Positions 37,626-64,000 of a stretch of DNA of 64,000 bases are shown here, piece by piece. The stretch is taken from assembly GCF_035582795.1 (NCBI RefSeq), contig NC_134365.1, positions 141,201,077 to 141,265,076 on the forward strand, given 5' to 3'. The position numbers and the translations under genes were made by a program. Source of the DNA: Mycteria americana (Eukaryota > Chordata > Aves > Ciconiiformes > Ciconiidae). The notes beneath the pieces were generated by a model that searched no databases, was not told the DNA's origin, and worked only from the letters and a program-made list of their open reading frames with translations. The first letter of the stretch is position 1. Every line of letters begins with the position of its first letter.

Positions 37626-40600
37626 TCCTGTGATCTGGGCTCTCACCCTCACCCCGTTAGGTCTTTTGGTCAGGTGTTGGGCACAGACTAATGGATGTTG
37701 AAGAAGCTCACGTTACGTTTTCTGAGCTGGGAGCGTACGCCAAGCATTTTCTAGTCTGAGCCTTTTGAGGTATCTGGAGACTGAATTCACTCAGGAAAAT
37801 GAGGGAGCAGGGGGTTTTGCCGCGCGTCACACGATGGCTGTCATCTCTGGAAAGGAAGGGAATTGCAGCTGGAGGTGTTAGTCTGCTGTGGTTAGAAATT
37901 ATTATTTCTAACAGCCATGCATGTTAGCGTGTCTCTCTATGAAGCCTCTGAATGAAAATCATCCTGTCATTTATATTTACAAATATGAGTATGGTATGTT
38001 TTTAATCTGAATAAAAACTTACAACAGGTAAATTTGCCCTGTGAAGCGCCAATAGAAGAAATTGGGTATTCTTTGCTTGACCAAAGGTAAAAATAGTATT
38101 TGTATAGAAATAACACAGTCAATTTAAGAAGTAATACCAGTCAGTTGAAAAAAAAAGTCAGTATGCCAAAAAAAGCCCACTGTCCCCTGGAAGCAATAGG
38201 AAGACAGCCATGAAATCCACCTAAGCATCCGCTGGAAAAGACGTACCATGTATAAAAGGCCTCTTTATCACTTGTTTATAAATGAGAAGATCTACGATTA
38301 AAACGAGCCCAAGACAGCTTTCAAGACCCCACTTCTCTTTGTAACATCAGAAGGGGGGTCTTATTGCATCTTTTTCATCAGGCCTCGTTACTTTGCCAGG
38401 GTTTATCAGCGGCAGGACGGCATTCCCGTTCCCGGCAGCGGGGAGCGAGCATGCTGACATCGTGGAAACCATCCAGTGATGAAAGCGGTGGGAAAACTTT
38501 GTGCCGCTCCTTCATCTCTTGGTCGCTGGGGCTTATTGCATTCTGGGGTGGCAAGAAGCCTCTTAAGCTTTCAGGCTTCTCCGTAGGGGACCTTTGTCTC
38601 TTTGCAAAGCCAGGGCCTTGACCTGGGGAGGCTGGCGAGGTGGCAGCTCACTGTTGCCTGCGGCTCTGTCCTGCTGTGGGTGGCAGTACCCGAGGGGACT
38701 GGGGGTCTCTCTTCGTGCCCTGGTGTCGTATTGGGCTGAGATTCAGGCAATCTCTGCCCTCACTTCTGTGGGAAGGAACCTGGGGCTTTCAGGATGGAAA
38801 AGAGCCGTGGTGGCTTGAGGTGGGTTCCCTCCCTCTGGGAAACAGCATGACAGCGTGTCTGTTAGCAAAGACAACCTTTGTTGGCCAAGCCTTGCCCTAA
38901 CCTCATTTTTCACCAGCTTTCCTCTGCCTCCCGTGACCTACTGAACGCTTTCACACAGCGTAGCCAAGAGGGATGCAGAGGGTAAATGGAGACCTTGGAT
39001 CCTTGCTCTCCAGCTGCCTCCGGAGAGGTACCACGCACTTATGCATCAGTGAAAAGCCTCCTGAAAAGTCTTGAAAATGTGTATACCCAAACATGACCTC
39101 TTTTATCATGCTAATTAAAAAGGTACGTTTGAAAGACATGGGTTTAAAGCAATACAGTGGGGTTTTTTTGCGCAGAGTAAGGAACCGGCTGCGTTGGCTG
39201 GGTTGCCCTTGCAGTGTCCTCCCCCCTCAGAGGGCACCAAGGCTCGGGACAGCATGAAAATGCTGGCAGCCGTTCATGGCAGCCGTCGCCACATGATAGC
39301 ATCTGCTCCTGTTTTGCCTGCTACAGCAGATCTTGAGTGAATTTCCTTGAGAAAAAGAAAAAAAGAAAAAAAGACCCAACAACGCAACTCTCTCCTTAGG
39401 CTAAAGCACTCAACCAAGCACCACATTTTATGTGGCAGTGAACCGGCGTCCTCCCGCCCTGCCCTAGTCATGTGCCTCCGTGTGACGGGGAGCACAGCGT
39501 TCTTCTCACCAGCCCTTTCCTCAAGGCGCCAGACGTGACTTGCCAAGGATCAGAGGCATCCCCCAGCCATGCTAAGCGCTCTGGGTAACAGCCCAGCTCT
39601 GCTAACGCCCGGTGTCAGGCAGTCAGCCGTCCCCCAGGAATGCAGTGACACCCAGGACAATACGGCGGCGGCTAGATAAGGAGGCTTTTTCCTTCTTTCC
39701 CAGGGGTTTTAGCGTCTGAAAGCTGGTATACCCAGATTCCTTCAATATAATGTTTGAATTTAAAATGAAAAAAACATCACGTCTACATTAACAAAATACT
39801 TTTTGCTAAAGACAAAAGACTTCCTAATAAATATCTTTAAATATAGTAGAGGCCTTTCTCCTTTGTCTGCTGGGGTCTGACGCTAGGGAGCTCTGTGACT
39901 GACGTGGTACTGAGGCTGACGTGGAATAACTGGAAACCTGTGAAAGGCACAGGCGGGTGAGCTGAAGACACGAAGGCAGCCACAAGGGTCTGAGAATCGT
40001 TCCTCCCTTCTGGATGCATTTATCCTCCCACGGGGAGCGGGGTGGTGGGACACGCACGTGCCCGCGCTGCTGCTGCCGCCGCCCGGCCGTCACGCCAGTC
40101 CTGCTCCTGCCTGGTGCAGCCCCTCCGCCCAGCCCATGACATTAAAGCTTCACTGGGCCAAAAGGAGGGGAGAGAAGCAAGCGATGCTGACCTTACGGGA
40201 GCAAGGGGTAGGAGACCCCTTGCTCCAGTTTGGCACCATTTATTTTCACAGGGGGAGCCTAGGGAGCTGCGGCCCCGTGCTCAGGGCTCCCGCTGGGGCT
40301 GCAAGGGATGGCCTGGGTGCTGCCTGCCCCCGGCATGGGTGTCTGTCAGCACAGCTGCCTGAGCACCAGCCTATTGGGTACCGGGCTGTAAAACCTTAAA
40401 AAAAAAAGTGGTTTTTTTTTTTCATGACACTTGTTTCAGGTATTAGTTTTATTGGTACATTACTGGGAGACAAAAATGGTATGTATTGTTTTAGTTTATT
40501 TTATGAAGATACCACACTGTAGATACCCAGTTAATGGATTCATTTTATGATGGTGAGATGCTGATCATACCTGCAAAACTGCGGGGTTGCCTCTTGTCCT

Positions 40601-43600
40601 GCTCCTTTAGACACTTGCGAAAGAAACTGATAAATATTCAGGCACAAACAACCCATATGTCAGTGCACACATACATAGGAACACACGCGCATACACATGT
40701 AAGTACTCCTTAGGTTTTAACATTATAACTTCATAGTTTCTGATGATGGGTAAACTATTAAATTAATTTTTTTTGTTGTTTTAGAACTTTTTTGGTGGTT
40801 CTCCCCCAGATGTTAATAGCTTTTATTAAAAACCAATGACAACGAGCTCCCCGGAAGACACTACTGGAACGATAAGCAACCTTTCTGTTTACCAAAACTT
40901 AAATTTTCATTGAGATTAAATTTTCAACATGCAATTCACTACTGCCCCCAAATATCCTTCAAAAACACCATCAAAAAACCCAGCAACATTTTCTCATTAA
41001 ATTGCCATTACTTTGTCTTCTCAGCATTTTTTTTCCAGGGCCATTGCCACTGACACCTGGGGTGTTCGGTTGGTTTTGTTTTATTTCAAGCAACTCAAGC
41101 AATAATCTATTACATGGGCCTCCAAGACGCTACTGTAGGATATTTGCTCAGGAGAAGCAAGTCCAAAGGGAAAGTCCATCTTAGAAAAGACTCCAGATAA
41201 ACAGCTCTTACTGGGCAATAATATCTTCTGCAGCCCAAGACATGCAGGGCATAGCCAGGAGAAAGACAGTATTAATGAATTAGGTCAAAATAGTAGAGCA
41301 CAAAGCAAGATGTTCTTCATTCTCTTAAATTAATTTCATTTGGGGAACCGATCAGCTCATCTTTCCACCGAAGGAGGAATGAGCACCAAACCTTTTGTGG
41401 TTCAGCATGTGGAAAGGAGTGACCAAGTGGCAATATGTACTAAGATGAAATGGCTTCTTTTCTGCTAAAGGTGCTGCTGTGAGTTCAGGTCCTACTGGAA
41501 TAGATTTGGCTCAAGAAATGGATCAGGGTGGGTTCTGGTTTTTTTTAAAAGTAAATTTTATGTAAGGTTTGGCAGGGAAAGCTGTGGGACATGTTCTCGG
41601 CTTGCGCATAGACCAGTCCCTCTCTCCCCACCTGAGCGCTGATAATTTCTGCTCACTTCATTGACACTGCAGAAGGAAAAAAACAGGCAGAAATTTGCTG
41701 GTTTGTATTGATAGAAATGGGGTTTTTTTGTTTTAAGGGGTCTGAAGTGATGTATGCAGTTAATCTTCTGTTGGCTTCCCCAGTCTCAGGCGGGCTGGTC
41801 GAACTTGCAGTGACGAGAAATGGTGGTTATTCCCATACCAACACCTTCAGTTTCCAAATTTGCGTCTGGGGAAATACACCCGAATCTATGGATGTTTTGC
41901 AGACTGTGGCACAGAGTCCAGAGGATTTTTTTGTACCAAGACACATTTTTTTAAAACCACTCTATCTAGGACATCTAGGATTTTCTGTTAAAAGCTGATG
42001 TTTCTTGTCCATGAAAAGATCTTTTACAGCTCTTACTCCAGACCTCAGCAACGTCTCTGTACTGAAGCAGGCCCAAGTAAGAATGCCATTCTAAAAGTTG
42101 GTAGATTAGAAAGGTTTGATTTTTTTTTAATTGCTTTGATCTCTATTCCTGGATTGAGTCATGAGACCTGGACCTTTAATGTAGATATGAAAAAAATGTG
42201 TCTGTGTGGGCTGACGGAGCCACAGGCTCTCTGCCTGTGTCATCCAGGAGGAAGGCGAGCGGGTGGATGATTGGACATGGTCATCTCATTGTGCAGGAAC
42301 TTCTCTCATGATTCTCCCCAGACTAGCCTCTGGGAAAGAAGCCGTTGTCCAGGACTTAAAAGATGGCCACACCACGCTGCAGACTTTTCCCATCAGATTT
42401 CTGTTATTCTCAGGAGTCTGTGATCCTGTCCACCCTAAGTGTCCTCACTGATGGTACTCTCTGCAGGGACTCGACATCTCTTGCAGTCCCCTGGCAGGAC
42501 ACCGTGGCTGTAAGGATTGTAGAAAGTCTCAAAAACCCTTCTAAGGGTTTGATCTTTCTCTGTTGCCCTCAAAGAAAACATTGAGTTTTCCAGGAACTGC
42601 AACACAGCTTATAGGGACGTGATGCTCTCTTGACGCCACTGGTTTTCAGGAGCCTAGCAAGATAATTCTGCATTTTGGAACTGCAGAATGGCAGTGCTCT
42701 GCAACTAAATCCTGTTCATTTGTTGTGCATTTCTTACTGTGCTGAATTACTCTAGTGAAGGACGAGGATGCCAACTTTGTCCCGGTTTTTAACGGAAAGG
42801 ACCTGGAAAGAGATGAGCAGAATCTTTTCTTGATCTTTTGTATTGAGATAAATACTAATGATTTACACAGTGAAGTCAGGGCTTCTTCTGTGAAGGTAGA
42901 AGATGTTAGACCTTGCAGCAGGAAAAGAGGCTATTGCTGCTTTCCTGTGGTTATTAGGTTTTGTATTCTTTTGGTTTTGTGAATATATTCAAAAGGAAGT
43001 AGAAAAAACCTATCTCTCAGGAAGCAAAGATCTTCCTTCCTGTGGGGAAAGGAGTCAGCAAGGATGATAAATTCCTTGCCAAGTGAGTCATTTCTTCACT
43101 TAAGAGACTTCAAAGCTTTAAAAATTGCTTTTCAGAGCATGGAGCTTAGATATGAAATTGCATGTGCTCTTAATGGATGAAGCTGATCTTTCCCTTGATG
43201 GGAAATGATACATAGGAAGATGGGAGGGAAATAAGTGGTTTTGAGTGAGATGCTGCAATATTACATCTTCCCAGAATAGCTCTAACAAATACCCTTTTAT
43301 TGTATTGTGCTCTGACAGAAGCGAGAAGCAAATGTTTAGGGCTGCTCAATGCTTCCAGTGTTAAGATGTCAAATAGTTCACAGGCTAAGTAAATATTTAT
43401 AGGACAAATAACGGAAAACTAAACTACAATTTTAGTTTGACAGTCGTACATTTTCTTGAAACATGCCTGGAAATGATGTGACTAAAAATAGGACCATCGC
43501 ATAGAGTTTATTCAAGAAGCAGGTAAAGCGAGAGCTTTTATGCAGCGCTACCTACTAAAGCTCTAGCCCCACTGTGGCCGCCTCCTGAGCTCTCACCTTC

Positions 43601-44499
43601 TTTATTTTGAGAAACTGTTAGGAAGACTGCTGGCGGTTCCTGGTCTTGTGAGAGCTGAACAAACCTATTTGTCCTACAGCTTTCGGCTCGTACAGTTACG
43701 GGGAATTAATTCTACGTTAATGCTGTGCAAATTTCAGAGCACGAACTGAGACAAGTGGCATGAAAAGGCATTACTTCCTCTGTTTTGAGTGTTTGATGAC
43801 ATGGTAAGGTGCTCATCATCAGCATACCATTTTTTCTAGCAGCTGAGTCTTCCCAAATGTTGTATATCAAGCCTAACTCTAGGTCCTTAAACACCTAAAA
43901 ACTAGATGATGTGACCTAAGACTGTGTTTGATCTGAGCGCTAATTCCTTTTGAAGGCTTTTGACAATCTTTCAGCCTTAGCTTAGGTGAATGGTCAGCGT
44001 GTTACATGGTCACAAAGCAAAAATGCCACGTTTCGTGTTGAATCCCCCACTCGGTACTGTGGGTACCATTTTGTGGAATAAATCCCAGCCTAAAGACCAC
44101 ACAACATTCAGCCTGTTAAAGCTACAAAAACCCCACCGTATCCTTTGAGGTGTCAGTGCCGCAAGCCCCAGGCAGAGAGAGGAGCTATGAGATGGTGCCC
44201 ACGGGAGCTCCTGCCAGAGGGGACGACTGCGATCCCATCACGTGAGCTGGAATATTCTGAAGTTCTTCAAAATCCTCCAACTGCTCAAGCAAGGTTGAAT
44301 TTAAGCCTTGCTAGCTTAAAGAAAAATTAACAATTTACTTTGATCAGAACTAGTGTCCAATTTATTTTATCTGGAGAAACTTCCTTTTCAGGAAACTTTT
44401 TTAAAAGTACTTCAACCCAATCTTACTCAGATTGGTTTCTTACCAGCGGTAGATTTCCAATAAATGCATCACAGCGGGGAAAATAAAACTGAACAATAA
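37626..44499. other. Intergenic sequence between GPR143 and TBL1X, no gene seen
   Basis: No gene was recognised. Moderately GC-rich patches occur at 38360-38950 and 40020-40380. A short A/T inverted repeat is at 40397-40425. Open frames here are short and unrelated to known families. Confidence 0.4.
40397..40425. repeat. Poly(A)/poly(T) inverted repeat
   Basis: A run of ten A, then GTGG, then a run of at least ten T can form a perfect A-T stem with a four-base loop. It is simple sequence and may be cruciform-prone. Confidence 0.6.
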
Positions 44500-45360
44500 A
44501 CATGTGATGTGAGCAGCCATAAAGGTGACCTGGTTAGAAGCGAAGAAGTACTGAAGAGAAGATGCCTACTGAAATGCTGAGAAACTGCCTGCCAGCCTGG
44601 GAGCTGTGAGCCTGGGAACCAGAAGCATCCTGGAGAAGCACAGCCAGCATCTTTGAAGTGCAGCTGGGTACCAGAAACCAGAGACATCCTGACGTACCCT
44701 CAATAAGCACAAAACCAAGGAGCTGTAATGGCAACTTATTGTCTGAAAAGGTGAAAAATAAACTGGAAAAAGAGGAAAACACCCTGAGAAAGCAAGAATT
44801 GGTAACTGCCATGGGCTGTTCTATCTGCAAGAACAGGTAAAGTCCCGAAAAATAAAAATTGGTCTGAGAGGATGGAAATCATCATCATCTGTTGGCTGTC
44901 CCAGGTGAAAATCAGGTATTAACAGCATCTATTGACTGCTCGAAGTGGTGGTGTCCTACGCCCTCTTATGTCTCTAGGAGGTAAAAATGACTTTCTATCC
45001 AAAATGGAGCGTCTCTCTCTCTTGCTGTGCTGCACATACTCGTCCCTTTCCTAAACAGGTCTGCCTGAACTCTCTACAAGACCTTGGACCCTCGCTGGGG
45101 ACGCCTGGCTGACTCCAAACTCCGTGTCATGGATCATCTTCGAAGCGAGACTCTGCCTGTTGCCTTACTGCTCCCCCACCGAGCCCACGGCTGGGGCCGC
45201 TCTGGTTTGTCCTCCCACCGCTGCGACGGTTGCGTCCCTCCTGGGATCTAATGCGCTTGGTGCCGCACATATGCATGTAAGTAACCTATCACAAGTGTAT
45301 CTGCTGTTACGTTATTGGTAAGTTTGCTTCGCTAGTATTAACTTTGTTGTAACCTGTAAT

Positions 45361-45372
45361 ATTATATATATA
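45361..45372 (+). promoter_or_regulatory. TATA-like element in the putative LTR
   Basis: ATTATATATATAC lies about 200 bp before the AATAAA hexamer at 45570, the spacing expected for an LTR U3/R promoter. It is only as credible as the LTR call. Confidence 0.3.
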
Positions 45373-45482
45373 CTTCGTTGCTGCTATTAGTGGATGCTGC
45401 TATAATTGATTATCGCTATAACTGATTGCTGCTATATTACTGATTGTTGCCATACTATTGCTTGCATAGCTTGACTTGTAAT

Positions 45483-45503
45483 AGCTTGAGAGAGAGAGAG
45501 ATA
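45483..45503 (+). repeat. Short (GA)n run in the putative LTR
   Basis: TTGAGAGAGAGAGAGATAC contains about six GA units. It follows a region of degenerate TTGCTGCTATA-like repeats at about 45375-45460. Confidence 0.6.
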
Positions 45504-45789
45504 CATTCGCTTTCTTAATCATAGGTACCCTTGCTAGTGGTGATTTGTGTGGTATTTGTGGCAATCTGTAATAAAGTAGAGAAATTTAGAGGAAAAAGCC
45601 TCCGTGCCCTTATGTATTACAAAATCCTACGAACCCACGGTCTCGATCTTTATATACCCGCAGGCCGGGGAACCCTTTAGGTCGTGACACCACGTTACAA
45701 CTTAAATCACCCAACCCCAGCCCTTAAGTGCAGGATGCAAAACAGCCAGGCAAGAATAAGGAACAACACGCACAGAATTCTCTAATATC

Positions 45790-48700
45790 AAAATATAGCA
45801 ATTTATTCAAGACACTGAATATGATCTGTTGATTCTCTCCTTAAAACAAATGAGCTACAATACACAAGGTGAATTTGAAGAAAGTGTGGGTGGGGGAGAA
45901 ACAAAATAAGGGTTGATGTTGTTTCAACAGAACCTAGGAAATGCTGAAATGAGAACCAAGTCTGGCTGCAAGTCTGACACAGACAATAAAAACTGCAGAA
46001 GCCAGAATTCAGAATTTCAGTGAGTGGCTGAAAGAACATTTCTGCAATTGACAAAGAACCACATCTTTTAAAAAGGCAAAAGGAGGAAAAAAAGGAGGAA
46101 AAATTAAAAAGGGAAAAAGAAAAAAGAAACCCAAAAACAAAGCAGACCCTTACATTTGACAAAGTGCACTTCACTTGGCTCTAAAATTAGCTATTTTTTT
46201 CTTTTTTTTAAACAAATTAAAAGGAAATTTCTAAGATGTAGCATGGGGTTAATGTGTGTATAACCCTGTAAGTCAGGCCCTTTAGTGCCCCATAAGGGAC
46301 CCAGTGTTTTCTACATAAAAGATTCAGTATCCTTCTAACCCACAGAGTCGAGTGGTTTTCCAGAATCTGTTTTTTTTCACCTCAAGGCCAGTTCCAGACA
46401 GCCAGCAATGATAAAAATCCAGTAAGTCTCTCGATGCTTTCACAATCCTGTTTGGTCACTTAGGGTTTTCAATTTCTCTTCTGTTACAAAGAACTATAAA
46501 CAAAATTATCAAAAAATATCGTATGAAAAAACCGAAGTCCACCAGCCTGTCGCTTCATGCCGTTCTGTTGCAGGGGAGCCGCAGAAAGGCACCGCGAGCC
46601 GGGGGATGCTGCCGCAGCAGCGGAGGAAAGCGAGAGCTCCCCCGAGGGCAGTTCTGCAGGTCTAGGCTTAGACACCAGTGTTGAACTACAGCCTGGAAAA
46701 GCCTCCCTCTCCCCATCGCCCACCTCCTAACAAAACCAGCCCGCTAGGCTAGGATTAGCCTTTGCCACTGCATCTTCTGCCTTCCTTAATAGTTGCCCTC
46801 ATTTTAGCTGAAAACTACCTACTACGGTATCTTTGAGGATTTCCCCGTCTTTAGGGTCTTGGGGAGGGGAAGAAAGGTGAATTTTCTTAGCTTTTCACAT
46901 ATGCTGCTTTCAAATCTGACGGTCTGTATAGAAAACTCTGGACCAGCAGCCTCTCTCACACACAGGCTTTGCAAACCAACTGATTTTTAGATTTTGCTTC
47001 TCTTGGCTTCTTACCTCCATGTAGGTGGGCAAAGAAAGGTGGTGTTCTGACAATTTAAAAAAAGGAAGAAGGAAAAAGGAAGAGGCATCATGGACACTGC
47101 CGAGTTATCTGCAGTAGCTATCCCGGGAACAACCACGGAACGTCAGCTATGTAGCCAGCCAGCCATGCAGCGTCGCTGAACTCGGATTGAGCAACCTCAT
47201 CTCTTTGAATCCTGAGGTCTGGCCTATTCAAGCATCCCTCAGGGGACAGAGGCAAGGCCAGGGCCCCATCCGCGCTGCCCTCCGCTGCCTGCAGACCAGG
47301 AGCTTCTGCGTGTTATTCTCAGAAATGCCACCCAAAAGCAGCTTAGGAAGTTAACCGTGTACATGCAATGATTGTAATCAAATCATCAACCCAACCGTGC
47401 TTTATAAAACCACACCAAAGCTTTGTATTCAAATTCAAGTCTCTCTTCGAACAAGTACTCTTTTTTTTTTTTTTAAAGTAGTGACTTTAAATGAGTAGGT
47501 ACACATGGTTATTAGAAAACAGTGCAAAACTGCCACGTGATCATCTACAGCCCATGCTCTTGGAGCAGAAAACTAAAACCAACACATGAATGCATTTAAC
47601 ACTGAAAATAATCCTCGATACCTTCCAATTCTTTGATATAAATGATATACAAGCCTAACTGTCATTAATAACCAAAATCCCACGTAACTGTTTTCACCTC
47701 AGGACTGTGTAACCCTTTTAGCAGTTATTTCTTTTCTCCTTCCCAAATGTGTATCTTTAAGAAACCCAGCTGAAGCTGGCAGTGACTAGTTCCATTAGAA
47801 GGACTAAGATACTGTGCAGATTCAAGCGTGAAGAGAGGAAAACACAGGAGAAAAAATGAGGCATGGAGCCCATGGTGCCATGATGATGCCATGATGCTTG
47901 GCAGGTCTTGCACCACCAATTCAGCACTAGGGCTCTGGTTTTGGTTTTGCTCAGACCAAATCATCACTTCAGCGGCCGTGGTCAAATCAAAGGGAAGACC
48001 CTGTGTTACAGAAATAGCGACTTTGGGTGGGAAGGTACTACATGATGTTAAGGGGGTTCTCTGCTTGTTTGTTTTGCTCTCTCCTACAAATCCTAGCCTA
48101 GCCTGTGGGCCAGAGAGGACACCTGTTCAACTCAGCCAGTTCTGAGGATTTGTCCAAATAACGGCTGCCACCACCCCAAGGTTGCCTTATAGTTTACAGC
48201 ACTTCCAGTAAACTCTGCCTATGCATCCTTCTTTGCATCCATCATTTGCTCTTAGAGTCATGTAGTCTTCAGTAGGCATCACTGCAGATGTCCAGCTTGC
48301 AGAGGAAATCATGTCCGAAGTGGATAGGTAGTGCTTTGGAAGTCTTTATTGTCATTCCGACCATTTCACCCGCTGTAACTTTATAGTAGTATATATGTTG
48401 AGATATAATTTATATATCCTTTATCATGTCCTCACCTAATGGAGAGTTCTATGTTATCTTCCGAGCACCGCACTGAGGACACCCTCAAGGCTAAACCTGT
48501 CTGGGCAGACAGTGCAGACCCAGAGCTTTCCTTGTAGCACGCAGAACACACACGGCTGAGGGTGACAGCAGCACCACATACTGCCCGATGCAATGGAAGA
48601 GCCTGCTTCCAGGTGTGTGCCGACCATGGACGGACAGGAGCTTGGCAAGAGTCCGTTCTTCAACAATGATGGACGCAGTCAATAGATCTTGGTCCAACTG

Positions 48701-50182
48701 GTCCCATGAAGTCAGTGGTAAAATCCCACTGACTTACTGGAAGAGAAACAGCTGAGTGGGATAAATAGTGGAGGACAGCACTGCTCAGCAAGGCCACGGG
48801 CAGCCAAACCCATGTTCCGTATGACATCTGAACTATTGCTAGAGGAAAGAAGATACGCAATCGTTTTCCCCTGGCTACCAAGGATAAACGAAAATATGGA
48901 CTCAAGAAAATGAATGCTGTATTTATAGTCTCAAACTTATGAATCCCTTTTAATATGTGTACACCACCAAACAGCCACAAAAATGAAACGAGACTATATA
49001 AATGGCTGGCTGCTGGAAGAGGACTCTTAGTAAATGACTGGCATTTATTGTATCAAATGGCATTTTTTCTCACAGCACTTTCTGAGAGAGAAGAGAAAAA
49101 GGATACTGCACCTTTCATGTTCCTTGGACTCTGTGTCATTCTTTTTGCTTGAATTACACAACTGGTCTACATTTGGTGGCCATTTTAGGCTTTTAAAACT
49201 GTTTAACATAAAAAATATTTTTTTTCCAAAAATACACTGGGTTCTTTCTGTTAAAAGTCATCTTTCTCCTGTAAAAATCTTCCCCAGCACTGCATTCTTA
49301 TATAAAGCACTTATTACACAATTTGCTGAAAGTGCCCTTGAGACGCTAAGATCTGAAGCATGGAGGATTTTTTTTCTTTTAAATGGAGAGAAAGAAAGGA
49401 AAAGGAAGAGAGAGAAGAGAGGAGAAGCAGTCTGTCAAAAATTTTCATTGCCATGTCCACCTGGTTGCATCTACTATGGGCATACAGGGAAAAAAGGAAA
49501 AAAAAAAGGGCAAGAAGAAAGAGGAGAAAAAAAAGGAAGGAGAAGTTGGGAGCCGAAGGGAGAAATAAAAGGAAAACAAAAGTTTCATCCTAAGCCTGGG
49601 ATCCTCCAGGCTGTAATATTCCAGCTGATAGAAAAACCACCGAACAAAAAAAGTAGTCTAGAAAATAGAAAGTGTTGTGATTACAAAGTTGAGCATTTCA
49701 TCAGTACAAACTGGTCTTTGAACGTCCTTTGGGAGAGCAACTGTAGTGTCCAAATTGGAAGGAAAAAATACAACACTGCATGGAGGAGGATTTTTTTTCC
49801 CTTTTGGTTTATCACAGCATTTTTCTTTTTTTTTTTTTATTAATTTTTTTTGGCACAGCTTTTTTTTCCCAGCCATCAGAGCAAGTTCTCAGGCGCAAAC
49901 CAAACAGTGCAATGCCTAGTTGGTGGCTTCATGCTTCCAAGGCTGAATGTTCCAGATGGAAACCATTCCCTCCCCCTCTGAAGTGACTGTGTTTTTACTC
50001 CTTGATGAAGGTTACAGACAAAATACTAGACACCTGTGGCCAGGGAGAGTTGGTTTCGCGGTACACTCTAACTTTGTTCAAGTTCGTACAGTTCTGGAGC
50101 TGTTAAGAATAGTTTTGAAGAGTGCTTCTCCCCACACATTCACTGCTGGTCCATTTGAAATTTCTTCTAAAACATTTCGCTT
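45790..50182 (-). other. TBL1X: Probable TBL1X 3' UTR
   Basis: About 4.4 kb lies between the TBL1X stop codon and the most distal minus-strand AATAAA I noticed (TTTATT on the plus strand at 45802-45807). Mammalian TBL1X also has a 3' UTR of several kilobases. Other AATAAA hexamers on this strand at 48345-48350 and 49044-49049 could give shorter forms. On the mRNA strand the segment from 49586 to 49383 is a very long pyrimidine-rich tract. No coding exon was seen. The distal end is inferred, not demonstrated. Confidence 0.45.
49383..49586 (-). repeat. Long purine (mRNA-strand pyrimidine) tract in the TBL1X 3' UTR
   Basis: The plus strand is almost pure A/G in two blocks, 49383-49431 (GAGAAAGAAAGG-type) and 49486-49586 (AAAGGAAAAAAAAAAGGGC, GAAAGAGGAG-type). 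The TBL1X mRNA would therefore carry long U/C-rich tracts, the kind of sequence polypyrimidine-tract-binding proteins recognise. It contains no tandem repeat unit longer than a few bases. Confidence 0.75.
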
Positions 50183-63802
<13,620 letters not shown>

Positions 63803-64000
63803 TTAGGATATATATAAATGGCAAAGGTTGATACTAGATGAAATCTGTTTCAACCAACCTTTTTCTTTTCTTTACTTATTTTTTTAAGGTTTGTGCATTC
63901 TGATTTATGGGACTTCTGAGTCCACACATTGAGACAGATTATACTGTGATTTAAACTAAAGGCTATTACTGCAGACAGCAAAGAAGAAATAAAACCCTTT

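Larger units (their letters stand above)
44500..45689 (+). mobile_element. Probable solo LTR of an endogenous retrovirus
   Basis: The right end reads GGTCGTGACA, with the CA terminus usual for LTRs. Before it lie, in LTR order, a TATA-like run (45361-45372), about 200 bp of putative R region, AATAAA at 45570-45575 followed by GTAGAGAAATTTAG, and about 114 bp to the CA end. No gag, pol or env open frame flanks it, so a solo LTR fits best. I could not find a target-site duplication or fix the left end, which is a rough estimate; the element might be shorter. Confidence 0.4.

Noticed and set aside
49034-49843. 269-codon plus-strand open frame rich in Lys, Arg and Glu
   Set aside because: It lies antisense to the TBL1X 3' UTR. 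Its length is due to the purine tract lacking stops, and no domain or splice logic supports it.

Overview
This is vertebrate nuclear DNA, almost certainly from a bird. It has split genes with GT-AG introns, a CpG island, several CR1 (chicken repeat 1) LINE copies with typical octamer 3' ends, no Alu or L1, and compact introns. Three protein-coding genes are recognisable. Their order matches the SHROOM2-GPR143-TBL1X neighbourhood of human Xp22.

Layout. (1) 1-1660 is a CpG island holding the first coding exon of SHROOM2 on the minus strand (206-424, start of the PDZ domain); the rest of that gene lies off the left edge. (2) 1.7-15 kb is intergenic, with three minus-strand CR1 pieces. (3) 15342-28393 is GPR143 (ocular albinism 1 receptor) on the plus strand. 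Eight coding exons join in frame to a 392-residue seven-helix protein, with a poly(A) signal at 28736. (4) 28.8-45.7 kb is intergenic, with a 2.6-kb plus-strand CR1, a short CR1 3' end and a probable solo LTR. (5) 50183-63799 holds the last nine coding exons of TBL1X on the minus strand (280 residues of WD40 propeller), followed by a probable 4.4-kb 3' UTR. Its LisH-bearing N-terminus lies beyond the right edge.

How the genes relate. SHROOM2 and GPR143 are divergently transcribed. From published work, both act in melanosome biogenesis in retinal pigment epithelium. A sequence matching the MITF M-box lies 126 bp upstream of the GPR143 start codon. TBL1X is a corepressor-complex subunit convergent with GPR143 and has no obvious functional link to it.

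I found no unknown gene system. The points most worth checking are the M-box, the unresolved C-terminal exon of GPR143, the two inverted CR1 copies that bracket GPR143, and a single-base lesion those two copies share at the reverse-transcriptase active-site box.
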